From the NCBI GenBank assembly GCA_963820035.1, contig CAWFYK010000004.1:186001-250000 (forward strand): a DNA stretch of 64,000 nucleotides. Reading direction: 5' to 3'. The stretch comes from JAWWPG01 sp963820035. GTDB lineage: Bacteria; Actinomycetota; Actinomycetes; Propionibacteriales; Nocardioidaceae. Under the pieces are notes generated by a model. The model was not told where the DNA came from. It made no database searches and was given only the letters and a program-made list of their open reading frames with translations. The translations under genes were made by a program, and so were the position numbers. Below, one piece after another: positions 26,342 to 34,950 of this stretch (its first letter is position 1; each line of letters opens with the position of its first letter).

Positions 26342-26347
26342 TAGAAT
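26342..26347 (+). promoter_or_regulatory. Candidate -10 for leaderless NUDIX transcript
   Basis: TAGAAT, 6 nt before the ATG at 26354, with no ribosome binding site between. Confidence 0.4.
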
Positions 26348-26353
26348 CCCACG

Positions 26354-26887
26354 ATGCAGGCTGCACCGAGGATCCGGCCGGCGGCTCGTGCGGTGGTGAC
26401 CGACCCGGACGGTCGCATCCTGCTGGTGCACTTCCACTTTCCCTGGGACGAGACGCTGCCGGACGGCATGTGGTCGTGTCCGGGCGGCGGGATCGCCCCC
26501 GGCGAGTCGAAGCAGGCCGGGCTGGTGCGCGAGCTTCGGGAGGAGCTGGGCCTGGACATCACCGATCCGGGGCCGCCGATCTGGTGGAAGGAGCATCTGT
26601 TCCCGATGGATCGCTGGGACGGCCAGCGGGACACCTACTTCTGGGTGCCGGTCGAGGCGTTCGAACCGCGGCCGGAGCTGACCGACGCGGAGCTGCTCGC
26701 GGAGAACGTCGACGCGGTCCGCTGGTGGAGCTACGACGCGCTGCAGTCGGCGCAGGCTGCCTACGACCGCGGCGATGTCGACGACCCGGCATACGCCGTC
26801 CTCTCCCCGCGGCGGCTCGGCCATCTGCTGGCCGACCTGCTGTCGCACGGGCGTCCGGACGAGCTGCACCAGATCGAGCCGCTGTGA
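26354..26887 (+). CDS. NUDIX hydrolase
   Basis: A 177-residue pyrophosphohydrolase. The NUDIX box is complete: GGGIAPGES, then LVRELREELGL near residues 43-63, matching G-x5-E-x7-R-E-U-x-E-E-x-G-U. The surrounding FPWDETLPDGMWSCPGGG is typical of small NUDIX proteins acting on nucleotide derivatives. The substrate cannot be told. It lies between two minus-strand regulatory genes. Confidence 0.9.
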   Translation: MQAAPRIRPAARAVVTDPDGRILLVHFHFPWDETLPDGMWSCPGGGIAPGESKQAGLVRELREELGLDITDPGPPIWWKEHLFPMDRWDGQRDTYFWVPVEAFEPRPELTDAELLAENVDAVRWWSYDALQSAQAAYDRGDVDDPAYAVLSPRRLGHLLADLLSHGRPDELHQIEPL

Positions 26888-26909
26888 GCAGATCTCTGCT
26901 GCCGGTGCG

Positions 26910-27554
26910 CTACTCGCCGAGATAGGCGAGTACGGCGAGCACCCGCCGGTTGTCGTCCCCGTCGACCGGCAGGTCCAGCTTGGTGAAGATGTTGTTGGTG
27001 TGCTTGCTGACCGCCTTCTCCGAGACGAACAACGCGGCGGCGATCGCGGCGTTCGACCGCCCCTCGGCCATCAACCCGAGCACCTCGCGCTCGCGCGGGC
27101 TCAGCCGACCCACGGGCGAGCCGTGGCCGCGCCGGTTGAGCAGCGTCGACACCACCTCCGGGTCGAGCACGGTGCCGCCGCCGGCTACCCGTCGTACCGC
27201 GTCGACGAACGAGCTCACGTCGGAGACGCGGTCCTTGAGCAGGTAGCCGACGGCACCCTCGCCGCTCTCGAGGAGCTCGCGGGCATAGAGCTGCTCGACA
27301 TACTGCGAGAGCACCAGGATCGGCAGCCCGGGCCGTTTGGCGCGGGCTTCGATCGCCACCCGGAGTCCCTCGTCGGTGAAGGTCGGCGGCATCCGGACGT
27401 CGACGACGGCCACGTCGAGGTCCTCCTCCTGCAGCGCGCGGCTCAGGGAGGGCGCGTTGTCGACGGCGGTGACGACCTGGCAGTCGTGGGCCTCGAGGAG
27501 GCGGGTCAGCCCGTCCCTGAGGAGGGCGTGGTCCTCCCCGATGACAACACGCAT
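26910..27554 (-). CDS. NarL/FixJ-type response regulator
   Basis: A 214-residue protein with an Asp-rich receiver (MRVVIGEDHALLRDG, VAVVDVRMP with the phosphoacceptor Asp) and a LuxR helix-turn-helix starting at LSPREREVLGLMAEG. The ATG at 27554 begins MRVVIGEDH, the usual family start. It overlaps the end of the upstream kinase gene by 49 nt, so the pair is co-transcribed. Confidence 0.93.
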   Translation of the reverse strand: MRVVIGEDHALLRDGLTRLLEAHDCQVVTAVDNAPSLSRALQEEDLDVAVVDVRMPPTFTDEGLRVAIEARAKRPGLPILVLSQYVEQLYARELLESGEGAVGYLLKDRVSDVSSFVDAVRRVAGGGTVLDPEVVSTLLNRRGHGSPVGRLSPREREVLGLMAEGRSNAAIAAALFVSEKAVSKHTNNIFTKLDLPVDGDDNRRVLAVLAYLGE

Positions 27555-28795
27555 GGCACCTCCAGGCGTACGACGGTCGGCCCGCCGGCTGGGCTGGACA
27601 ACGACATTGTGCCGTCGAAGGCGGCCAACCGGCGGGCCACCCCTGTCATGCCCGTGCCCTTGTCGAAGTCGGCGCCGCCGACGCCGTCGTCCCCGATCTC
27701 GACCCGCAGCGCGCCCGCTACGTAGCCGATGCCGACCCACGACTGACGCGCCTCGGAGTGCTTCGCGGTGTTGGCCAGGCACTCCGCCACGGCGAAGTAA
27801 GCGGCCGACTCGACGGGAGCGGGCGGCCGACCGGGGAGATCGGAGGTCACGTGGACGGGGATCGCCATATCGAGTGCGAGCGCTTGCACGGCGCCGAGGA
27901 GACCGCGGTCGGCGAGCACGGGTGGGTGCATGCCGCGCACGACGGACCTGATGTCGCCCAGCGCAGCCGACGTTGCCAACCGCGCCTCCGCCAGCAGCTT
28001 GCGGGCAGTCTCGGGGTCCGAGTCGAGCATCTCGTCGGCCATCCCGAGGCTCATGCCGAGGGAGACCAGCCGGGCTTGCGCGCCGTCATGCAGGTCGCGC
28101 TCGATCCGCCGGAGCTCGGCCGCCGACAGGTCGACCGTCTCCGCCCTCGACTCCGATAGCACCTGGACCCGCTGCTCGAGCCGCTGAGTGCGGTTGGAGA
28201 GCATCGAGCGGTCGATCCAGGCATGGCCGCGGACGAGGGCGGGCGTGAGATACCACCACAGCACGAACGCAACGGCCGCGAAGATCCACTCGACGAACGT
28301 CTCGGCCTGCGTGTCGATGGTCATCACACCGAGCTGCTGGTCGAAGACGCCTTTGGGGGTGATCGCCCACAGCACGGGGAAGAACGCGAGCCAGATGACG
28401 TAGAGGAGGAGCATCGCGGCCAGGAGCGCCATCGCCCAGCCGAGCGTCATCGCGACGAACATCCACACGAGGTCGCGCCAGCGGGCCGGGTCGCGCATCC
28501 AGGCGTTGAGCCTCACCAGGATCCCGCTGCCGTCGACCGGATGGTACGGCGCCGGCACCGGCTCCCCGAACACCAGCTCGGCCAGTCTGCGGTGGGCGTC
28601 GGCGACGAGAGCCACCAACGGCACGATGAGCTGGAGGGCGAAAAGCCCAACGGTGATGATCGTCAGCGGGATGAACACGACCTCGAGGACGAACAGTGCA
28701 ACCACGGGGATCGCCAGTAGCACGTAGAGCCAGGCGACCCCGGTGAGGCGCAGCCGACCGGTCATCCGGGCGGTGGGCGAGCTGGTCGTGGACAT
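27506..28795 (-). CDS. Sensor histidine kinase (HisKA_3 type)
   Basis: A 429-residue membrane sensor kinase. Two hydrophobic regions (about 15-70 and 115-190) frame a short loop. The HisKA_3 motif IERDLHDGAQARL contains the phosphoacceptor His, and the ATPase domain has ANTAKH and IGDDGVGGAD. The start at MSTTSSPTARMTG has AGAGGAACC just upstream; the longer frame was rejected. It signals to the following response regulator. The divergent neighbour is an MMPL transporter, a plausible target. Confidence 0.92.
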   Translation of the reverse strand: MSTTSSPTARMTGRLRLTGVAWLYVLLAIPVVALFVLEVVFIPLTIITVGLFALQLIVPLVALVADAHRRLAELVFGEPVPAPYHPVDGSGILVRLNAWMRDPARWRDLVWMFVAMTLGWAMALLAAMLLLYVIWLAFFPVLWAITPKGVFDQQLGVMTIDTQAETFVEWIFAAVAFVLWWYLTPALVRGHAWIDRSMLSNRTQRLEQRVQVLSESRAETVDLSAAELRRIERDLHDGAQARLVSLGMSLGMADEMLDSDPETARKLLAEARLATSAALGDIRSVVRGMHPPVLADRGLLGAVQALALDMAIPVHVTSDLPGRPPAPVESAAYFAVAECLANTAKHSEARQSWVGIGYVAGALRVEIGDDGVGGADFDKGTGMTGVARRLAAFDGTMSLSSPAGGPTVVRLEVPCVLSSGRTTPSSGTG

Positions 28796-28968
28796 GGTTC
28801 CTCTCGAACGCGGCGGTGCCTTCATTCTGGCCGATGCGACGGGTCGAGACAGTAGGGCTAGGCCTACCTGGGGAATGGGTCTCAGCACCCCTGACGCGAG
28901 CCCGGTGCCTTGCGAGCCTGATGTACGGCGGAGCACCGGGCTCTGCTTGGACGAAAGGCGAAACCACC

Positions 28969-31185
28969 ATGGCGAGGTCTTCCATGACTCTGAAGGCGGC
29001 CCGTTGGAGTGCGGAACATCCCTGGCGTGCGGTCGGCATCTGGGTGATGTTCGTGGTCATCGGGGTCGGCCTCGGGAGCGTTGTCTCCACCGTGCAACCC
29101 AGCGATGCCGACTACCGGGTGGGGGACTCCGGGGTTGCCGACCAGCTCATCACCGACTCGGGCCTCGCGAAGCCGTCGACCGAGAACGTGCTCATCACCT
29201 CCACGTCCGGTCCCCTGTCGGCGTCTGCAGCGCAGTCGGCCGCGCGACAGATCCGCGACGGGATGAACGGCATCGCCGTCGTACACAACGTCGGAACGCC
29301 GGTCTGGTCAGCGCAGCACACTGCGCTGCTGGTGCCGATCGCCTTGCAGAAGGGGGTGACCGACCCTGACGTGACGCCTCTTCAGGACGTCACCAAGCGA
29401 GTGCAGGCGGGCAACCACCAGCTGAAGGTCGTGGAGGTCGGCGAGGCATCGGTCAACGCCGCCATTAACCAACGGGTCGCGTCCGACCTCGGCTCGGCAG
29501 AGTCGATCAGCCTGCCGGTGACCCTTCTCCTGATGCTGCTTGCATTCGGCGCGATCATCGCCGCCGGAATCCCTGTGCTGCTTGCGATCTCAGCAGTCGT
29601 GGCGACGATCGGCCTGCTGGCTCCGCTGTCCCACTTCGGCATCCCGGCGGAGGGAACCGTGTCCAGCATGGTGCTGCTGATCGGTATGGCGGTCGGCGTC
29701 GACTACTCGCTCTTCTATCTGAAGCGGGCTCGTGAGGAACGCCGGCGAGGCAAGTCAAAGCTCGACGCCGTGGAGATCGCGGCCGCGACCTCGGGGCACT
29801 CGATCGTGGTGTCGGGCGCGGCCGTCATCGTGTCGATGGCGGGGCTGTATCTCGCGGGGGACGTGACGTTCGCCTCGCTCGCGACTGGCGCGATCATGGT
29901 TGTCGCGGTCGCGGTGGTGGGCTCGATCACGGTGCTGCCCGCTCTCTTGGCGAAGCTGGGGGGTTGGGTCGACAAGCCGCGGATCCCCTTCCTGGGCAAG
30001 GCGATGGGTCGCATCGAACCCGGTTCGATCAGCCGTCGGGTGCTGGCTCCGGTGCTACGCCGGCCGGGTGTGTCCCTGATCATCGCCGCGGCCGTCGTAC
30101 TCGGACTCGCTCTGCCGGCCATGTCCATGACGATCCACGACGACACGATCAAGGCGCTCCCGCAGGACATCCCCGAGGTGCACAACACCGAGCGGGTCGC
30201 CGCGATCTTCCCGTCGCAAGGCGACACCATCCAGGTGGTGACGCAGTCCTCCCCCACTGCGATGCCTGCCGTGGAGAAGGCGCTTAGGTCGCTCAGTGGG
30301 GCGGCGAGCCGCAACCCGGACTTCCAAGACACGGCCAAGCCCGACATCGAGGTGTCGAAGGACAAGACGGTCGCGGTGCTGACGCTCACCACGCCGTACG
30401 CCGCAGGGACGCCTCAGGCGGACGCTCCGTTGCTCGACCTGCGCAACGACCTGGGTCCGCGCTTCCTCGATACGCAGGGTGGCACTCGCTGGGTCGTCGG
30501 AGGCTCCGTTGCGACGTCCTACGACGACGCGCAGCACCAGCGCGACAAGCTGCCCTACGTGATCGGCTTCGTGCTGCTGCTGACCCTGCTCATGATGGGG
30601 ATCACGTTCCGGAGCGTGCCTATCGCAATCATCACGACGCTGCTGAACCTCCTCTCGGTGGGAGCGGCGTTCGGTGTGCTGACCCTGGTGTTCCAGCACA
30701 GCTGGGCCGACGGGCTGCTGAACTACACGTCACCAGGCTTCATCGTCTCGTGGATCCCGCTCTTCACGTTCGTGGTGCTGATGGGGCTGTCGATGGACTA
30801 CCACGTGTTCGTGCTGAGCCGGGTGCGTGAGGGGATCGCGCGGGGTCTGCCGCCGCGGGTGGCCGTTGAGTCGGGCGTCAGCCAGACGGCCGGTGTCGTC
30901 ACCAGCGCGGCCGCGGTGATGGTCTCGGTGTTCGCGATCTTCGCGTCGCTGAGCATGGTCGAAATGAAGCAGATCGGCGTCGGTCTGGCGGCCGCCGTGC
31001 TGATCGACGCGACTCTCGTGCGGGTGGTCATGCTGCCGTCGATCCTGGTGCTGCTCGGCCGGGCGGCGTGGTGGCCGATGCGGGTACGTCGGCCAGTCTC
31101 CGTGCCCGTGCCCGTGCCGGTGGCGGTCGGCCAGCCCGAGCACGAGCTGACGTCGACCAGCGCCAAGACTCACGGGGACGGCTAA
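28969..31185 (+). CDS. MMPL-family membrane transporter
   Basis: A 738-residue RND-superfamily protein. It has an N-terminal helix, a periplasmic domain and about five helices (with GMAVGVDYSLFYLKRAREER, the MMPL signature). A second periplasmic domain and a second helix set follow, with GLSMDYHVFVLSRVREG. Such proteins export lipids or hydrophobic compounds using the proton gradient. ATG at 28969 has GAAAGG upstream; the 51 preceding codons do not look coding. It is divergent from a two-component kinase. Confidence 0.93.
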   Translation: MARSSMTLKAARWSAEHPWRAVGIWVMFVVIGVGLGSVVSTVQPSDADYRVGDSGVADQLITDSGLAKPSTENVLITSTSGPLSASAAQSAARQIRDGMNGIAVVHNVGTPVWSAQHTALLVPIALQKGVTDPDVTPLQDVTKRVQAGNHQLKVVEVGEASVNAAINQRVASDLGSAESISLPVTLLLMLLAFGAIIAAGIPVLLAISAVVATIGLLAPLSHFGIPAEGTVSSMVLLIGMAVGVDYSLFYLKRAREERRRGKSKLDAVEIAAATSGHSIVVSGAAVIVSMAGLYLAGDVTFASLATGAIMVVAVAVVGSITVLPALLAKLGGWVDKPRIPFLGKAMGRIEPGSISRRVLAPVLRRPGVSLIIAAAVVLGLALPAMSMTIHDDTIKALPQDIPEVHNTERVAAIFPSQGDTIQVVTQSSPTAMPAVEKALRSLSGAASRNPDFQDTAKPDIEVSKDKTVAVLTLTTPYAAGTPQADAPLLDLRNDLGPRFLDTQGGTRWVVGGSVATSYDDAQHQRDKLPYVIGFVLLLTLLMMGITFRSVPIAIITTLLNLLSVGAAFGVLTLVFQHSWADGLLNYTSPGFIVSWIPLFTFVVLMGLSMDYHVFVLSRVREGIARGLPPRVAVESGVSQTAGVVTSAAAVMVSVFAIFASLSMVEMKQIGVGLAAAVLIDATLVRVVMLPSILVLLGRAAWWPMRVRRPVSVPVPVPVAVGQPEHELTSTSAKTHGDG

Positions 31186-31241
31186 CCCCGGGCTGGTGGC
31201 CGCGACGGGTGATCGTGCGATCGTCGTGGCCACCATCGGCC

Positions 31242-31415
31242 CCGGATTCGCTTGGCCCCGATCTCAGGCCTCCGGATTCGTCCGACGCACCGCGCGGATT
31301 GTTCGCGTACAGATGCCGGACGAATCCCTGCGCCACGCATTCGTCCGGCCCAGCGCGCGGGTTTCTCCGGGGTAGCGCGGCCGGACGAATCAGTTAGCCG
31401 GAGGAATCCGGCAGG
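31242..31415. repeat. Cluster of short inverted GGATTCGTCCGG-like repeats
   Basis: At least four copies related to CCGGATTCGTCCG occur in alternating orientation between 31,271 and 31,395, with weaker copies at the edges. Adjacent copies can pair into hairpins. They fill the space between the converging MMPL gene and the tig terminator. No coding function is apparent. They may form an extended termination region or be dispersed palindromes. Confidence 0.55.
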
Positions 31416-31425
31416 CGGTACGGCG

Positions 31426-31462
31426 AACGGCGGGCCCCTCCACATCGGGGGGACCCGCCGTT
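31426..31462 (-). terminator. Probable tig terminator hairpin
   Basis: AACGGCGGG pairs with CCCGCCGTT, extended by further C/G pairs around a CACATC loop. It lies about 45 nt downstream of the tig stop on the minus strand. Confidence 0.65.
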
Positions 31463-31507
31463 CGTGCGTGACTAAGGCAGCGTCGTGCGTGCGAGCCTGG
31501 CGCTGAC

Positions 31508-32959
31508 CTACTGCGCGTCTTCTTCCACGGTGACGTAGTCACCGGCAACGACGACGTCAGCGGCCGAGTCGGTGGCCGAAGCAGCGGCCTCTTCGGCCTC
31601 CTGCTGTGCGGCCTCGAGCTCGGCCGGGTCGGCGTACGTGCCGTCAGGGAGAAGGGTGGCGAGCTCGACGACGTTGCCGGACTCGTCCTTGACATGGGCA
31701 CTCTCGACGACGTGGGCGAGAGCCTTGCCCCGGCGTACCTCACCGACGATCTCGGGCAGATGGTTGTGCTCCATGGCGTGCTGGATGTATTGCTCCGGGC
31801 TGACGCCGGCCTGCTGGGCACGCCGCATGAGCTGCCCGGTGAGGTCGTCCTGGTCGACGCCCATCTGCTCGACGTCGGCGATCTCCTCGAGGACGAACTG
31901 CGCGGCCATCGACTCGCGGACGCGGGTGTCGAGCTGCTCGGCGAACTCCTCGGGCGTCTGGCCCTCGGACTCGAGGAACTGCTCCTCGGTCATGCCGGCG
32001 TAGGCGAGCTGCTCGGTGATGGTCTGGCGGCGGCTGGTCTTCTCGTCCTCGACCGCGCCGTCCGGGAGGGGCACCTCGACCATGGTGAGCAGCTTCTCGA
32101 GGACGACGTCGCGGGCCGAGGCGGCCTGCTCGAGACGCGCGGCGCGGGTGACCCGCTCGCGGACGTCTTCCCGGAGCTCCTCGACGGTGTCGAACTCCGA
32201 CGCGCTCTGGGCGAACTCGTCGTCGAGCTCGGGGAGCTCCTGCTCCTTGACAGCCGTTAGCTTGACCGTGACGTCGACCTCCTGGTCGCGGTACTTGCCG
32301 CCGACCAGCGTGGTCTGGAAGGTCTTCTCGTCGCCGGCGGACATCCCTTCGAGCGCCTCGTCGAGGCCGTCGAGGAGGGTGCCGCTGCCGATCTGGTAGC
32401 TCATGCCGGCTGCCTGGGCCTCGGTGATCTCCTCGCCGTCCTTGGCGGCCGACAGGTCGATCGTGACGAAGTCGTCCTTGCCGGCGGCGCGCTCGACGGG
32501 GTTGAGCGAGCCGAACCGCTGACGGAGGGTGTCGAGCTGCTCGTCGACGTCACTGTCCTCGACGGACAGGTCGTCGACGGTGGCCTCGATGCCGTGGTAC
32601 TCCGGGAGCTCGATCTTGGGCTTGACGTCGAGCTCGGCGGTGAACGTGAGGTCGGCGCCGTCCTCGATCTTGTCCATGTCGAGCTCAGGCTGGGACAGCG
32701 GAGTGATGTCGTTGTCCTCCAGCGCCTTCGTATAGAGCGTGGGGAGCACCTCGTTGACGGCCTCGATGAGCACGGTGTCGCGTCCGACGCGCTGGTCGAT
32801 GATCATCGCCGGGACCTTGCCCTTGCGGAAGCCGGGCACGGTGATCTGCGAGGCGATCTTCTTGTACGCCGCATCGACGCTCGGTTTGAGCTCGTCGAAG
32901 GGCACCTCGACGCTCAGCTTGACCCTCGTGGGGTTCAGGGTCTCGACGGCGCTCTTCAC
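31508..32959 (-). CDS. tig: Trigger factor (ribosome-associated chaperone, PPIase)
   Basis: Binds nascent chains at the ribosome exit tunnel. The 483-residue protein has the ribosome-binding loop GFRKGKVP at about 44-51, an FKBP-like PPIase domain near 160-240 and a helical C-terminal arm. The acidic Ala/Glu-rich tail is common in Actinobacteria. The GTG at 32959 has AGGAGAG 8 nt upstream. tig is normally adjacent to clpP1; here it is separated by six genes. Confidence 0.97.
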   Translation of the reverse strand: MKSAVETLNPTRVKLSVEVPFDELKPSVDAAYKKIASQITVPGFRKGKVPAMIIDQRVGRDTVLIEAVNEVLPTLYTKALEDNDITPLSQPELDMDKIEDGADLTFTAELDVKPKIELPEYHGIEATVDDLSVEDSDVDEQLDTLRQRFGSLNPVERAAGKDDFVTIDLSAAKDGEEITEAQAAGMSYQIGSGTLLDGLDEALEGMSAGDEKTFQTTLVGGKYRDQEVDVTVKLTAVKEQELPELDDEFAQSASEFDTVEELREDVRERVTRAARLEQAASARDVVLEKLLTMVEVPLPDGAVEDEKTSRRQTITEQLAYAGMTEEQFLESEGQTPEEFAEQLDTRVRESMAAQFVLEEIADVEQMGVDQDDLTGQLMRRAQQAGVSPEQYIQHAMEHNHLPEIVGEVRRGKALAHVVESAHVKDESGNVVELATLLPDGTYADPAELEAAQQEAEEAAASATDSAADVVVAGDYVTVEEDAQ

Positions 32960-33040
32960 AGGGTCTCTCTCCTACGTCAGTGGAATCTGTACGTCAGTCG
33001 CATCTGTCAGGCATCAGGTCCGAGGACGACCGAGGTGACC

Positions 33041-33116
33041 TGGTCGGGGCGACAGGACTCGAACCTGCGGTCTCCTGCTCCCAAAGCAGGCGCGCTAGCC
33101 ACTACGCTACGCCCCG
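33041..33116 (-). tRNA. tRNA-Pro (anticodon TGG)
   Basis: A complete cloverleaf can be drawn. The acceptor stem CGGGGCG pairs with CGCCCCG, and the D-arm contains TAGTGGCTA. The anticodon loop TTTGGGA sits in a CCTGC/GCAGG stem, and the T-arm has GGTTCGAGTCC. CCA is encoded (33041-33043). It lies upstream of tig on the same strand. Confidence 0.97.
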
Positions 33117-33179
33117 GTCGTTCAGCGCCCGAGTCTAGACGAGAGCGCCCCGAAACTCCCATTCGGCGACCTTGGTCGG

Positions 33180-33791
33180 CTACCGCTCGCGGGTCGGGAT
33201 CCGGCGGCTGAGCCGGACCTCCTGGAGCGGCACGCCGGCCCCGAGCCAGGTGCTGGTGGCGCCGTCCTCATGCCAGCCGTGGGCGGCGTACCAGTCGCGG
33301 GCTCGGCTGTTGTCCCGGAGCACCCACAGGGCGGCCGTTGAGTGGCCGCGCCTAGCGAGCTCGCTGATGACGACGTCGAGGAGGGCTCTGCCAGCGCCTC
33401 TGCCCTGGTGGTCAGGGTGGGTGTAGATCGCGAAGAGCTCACCCCAGTCGGTGGTGTCCTCGGGCTTGGCGTCCTGCTGGGTGCGGTAGGGGCCGGCGAC
33501 GGTGTACGACGCGACTGCGCCGTCGATCTCGGCGACGAGGGTGAACCGCTCGCTCGGCGGCTTCTCGATGTTGCCGGCCCATCTCTCGGTGATGCTGGCG
33601 AGGTCGAGGGTGTCGAGGTAGGTGTCCGGGACAATCCCGCCGTACGCCGACCGCCAGGCCGCGATGTTGACCTCGGCAAGGCGGGCCGCATCATCTGGGC
33701 GAGGGACTCTGATGCTTATCGAGTCCGCTCGTGATGCCCTGCCGCGAGACGCCGCCGAATCGGGCTGGTTGGCTCCGGGCGGGTGCGGCAT
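33180..33791 (-). CDS. GNAT-family N-acetyltransferase
   Basis: A 203-residue acetyltransferase with acetyl-CoA-binding motif A (LFAIYTHPDHQGRGAGRALL) and the late WYAAHGW motif. The N-terminal strand ISIRVPRPDDAARLAEV is typical. The start at 33791 is preferred because the longer frame would run into tRNA-Gly. The substrate is unknown. It is the last backbone-like gene before the tRNA-Gly junction. Confidence 0.88.
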   Translation of the reverse strand: MPHPPGANQPDSAASRGRASRADSISIRVPRPDDAARLAEVNIAAWRSAYGGIVPDTYLDTLDLASITERWAGNIEKPPSERFTLVAEIDGAVASYTVAGPYRTQQDAKPEDTTDWGELFAIYTHPDHQGRGAGRALLDVVISELARRGHSTAALWVLRDNSRARDWYAAHGWHEDGATSTWLGAGVPLQEVRLSRRIPTRER

Positions 33792-33845
33792 GACACCATA
33801 TTGCCGCGCGCTCCCCACCGTCGTCAGTGGCGGACTCGGCGCCGC

Positions 33846-33919
33846 GCGGGTGTAGCTCAATGGTAGAGCCCCAGCCTTCCAAGCTGGTCATGCCGGTTCG
33901 ATCCCGGTCACCCGCTCCA
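33846..33919 (+). tRNA. tRNA-Gly (anticodon TCC), integration target
   Basis: Complete tRNA with acceptor GCGGGTG pairing with CACCCGC. The D-arm contains CTCAATGGTAGAG. The anticodon loop CTTCCAA sits in a CCAGC/GCTGG stem, and the T-arm has CGGTTCGATCCCG. CCA is encoded. Its 3' half recurs at 57,878 and 63,547, and an integrase remnant follows immediately, so it appears to be the target of one or more integrative elements. Confidence 0.97.
33876..33919 (+). repeat. Attachment-site core within tRNA-Gly (attL-like)
   Basis: The 44 nt from the anticodon loop to the CCA end are repeated at 57,878-57,920 (one substitution, one deletion) and, more diverged, at 63,547-63,583. Tyrosine recombinases commonly use this part of tRNA genes as a crossover site. 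Confidence 0.8.
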
Positions 33920-33920
33920 C

Positions 33921-34058
33921 AAAGCCGCAGGTGACGGGCCCGGGCTCGTCCGACGCAACAACTTCACCAAGACGTGGGATGCCGCTCGACGGGCCGCCGG
34001 GCGACCGGACCTCCACTTCCACGACCTTCGTCATCTGGCGCGACGAAGGGCAAGAGGT
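33921..34058 (+). pseudogene. Tyrosine recombinase (integrase) fragment
   Basis: In one plus-strand frame the sequence encodes NNFTKTWDAARRAAG and then LHFHDLRHLA. HDLRH is the catalytic His-x-x-Arg box of phage-type tyrosine recombinases, preceded by the usual helix. After that the frame loses all likeness, and no Tyr-box region or N-terminal part was found. The fragment begins within about 20 nt of the tRNA 3' end, where an element's integrase gene usually lies. It cannot be functional as it stands. The stretch to 34,182 shows nothing else. Confidence 0.75.
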
Positions 34059-34182
34059 GTGACTCCTTCTTCGTCTACGAATCAGGCTGCCGAGCAGAAC
34101 GTCGTGCGCGACGGTCCAAGACCATATGCGGCTTGGAGTTGCACAGCCTGCCGATCCGGCAAAGCGTGGCCGAGGTTGCCAG

Positions 34183-34674
34183 TCACGCCATTCCCGGCGG
34201 CTTGTCACGCAGGGCAGGGTCTGGGTGGTCGGCCAGTGCACGCTGCGCGTCAGCCTCGTCGATGAGTTGTTCGTCGAGGAGCCACTCGACCGCGCGACGC
34301 TTCGCGCGGCTGTCGCGGAAGGTCTGCCACACCGGCACCAGATCCGGATACTCCTCGTACAGCTCCGCGCGGAAGCGGCGAAAGGCGCCCTTGCCATCAA
34401 TGGCTCGACCCAACCGCCGCACAGCGACGTCATCGTTGAGCCCAGCAACGAAGTCAGCCATGTCTGCGTACCAGATCGAAGAGGGAAGCGGGTCAATCGG
34501 CAGCAGATCCAACTCATCGAGGTCGGTCGGGTGCTGTCCATCGATCCCGGTATCAGCGGTCCAGAAAGCGATCTCCCCGGTCAGAGGGTCGATCAGCCAT
34601 CGATGCTCATAGTTGGTCTGATCAGACAGCGCCGTCGCTATCTCCTGCAGGTCGATCTTGCTCAGGTCGAGCAT
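34183..34674 (-). CDS. UPF0158 family protein
   Basis: A 163-residue soluble protein. The N-terminus MLDLSKIDLQEIATALSD followed by HRWLIDPLTGEIAFWT matches UPF0158 proteins, in which a D-x-x-T-G-E strand is typical. The middle has LGRAIDGKGAFRRFRAELYEEY. No function is known. The start at MLDLSKID agrees with a -10-like TATGCT 6 nt upstream; an earlier Met adds 15 residues. Confidence 0.75.
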   Translation of the reverse strand: MLDLSKIDLQEIATALSDQTNYEHRWLIDPLTGEIAFWTADTGIDGQHPTDLDELDLLPIDPLPSSIWYADMADFVAGLNDDVAVRRLGRAIDGKGAFRRFRAELYEEYPDLVPVWQTFRDSRAKRRAVEWLLDEQLIDEADAQRALADHPDPALRDKPPGMA

Positions 34675-34680
34675 CAAAGC

Positions 34681-34686
34681 AGCATA
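34681..34686 (-). promoter_or_regulatory. Candidate -10 for leaderless UPF0158 transcript
   Basis: TATGCT on the minus strand, 6 nt before the ATG at 34674. The remaining sequence to 34,916 has no recognisable gene. Confidence 0.4.
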
Positions 34687-34916
34687 CGACCTTCGCGGGC
34701 TCGCACCCGCGGATGACATTCGCTATCACCGGGGCGCCGGGTACGCAGCCTGGTGCCACCCCGGACGGGCGTTCGCGGGGATCCAGCCCGCCAGTGCCAC
34801 ACGGCCAGCTCGGACCCGCCACCTCGCATCGCTCCTTTGGGCCGCTCCGTGACGCGGCGGAAAGGCTCACGCGCGGCGGCGGCCGTGATCCCGAGTCGCC
34901 GGTGATGCCAGAACCT

Positions 34917-34944
34917 CGACTGTTCGGTCGCACGAGGTGATAAT
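34917..34944 (+). promoter_or_regulatory. Candidate promoter for the NTF2-like gene
   Basis: TCGACT, 16 nt spacer, then TGATAAT with GATAAT at 34939-34944, ending 6 nt before the ATG at 34951. The TG extension and spacing fit a leaderless transcript. Confidence 0.5.
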
Positions 34945-34950
34945 CGCTCT

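Noticed and set aside
24061..26925. 954-codon open frame on the plus strand
   Set aside because: It lies antisense to the LuxR ATPase gene, which has clear motifs. High-GC genes leave long open antisense frames. The same applies to 16,267-18,366 opposite the reductase/HAD gene and 42,523-44,022 opposite the ClC gene.
34059..34265. A 68-codon protein after the integrase fragment
   Set aside because: It only continues the broken integrase frame, with no family likeness, and lies partly opposite the UPF0158 gene.
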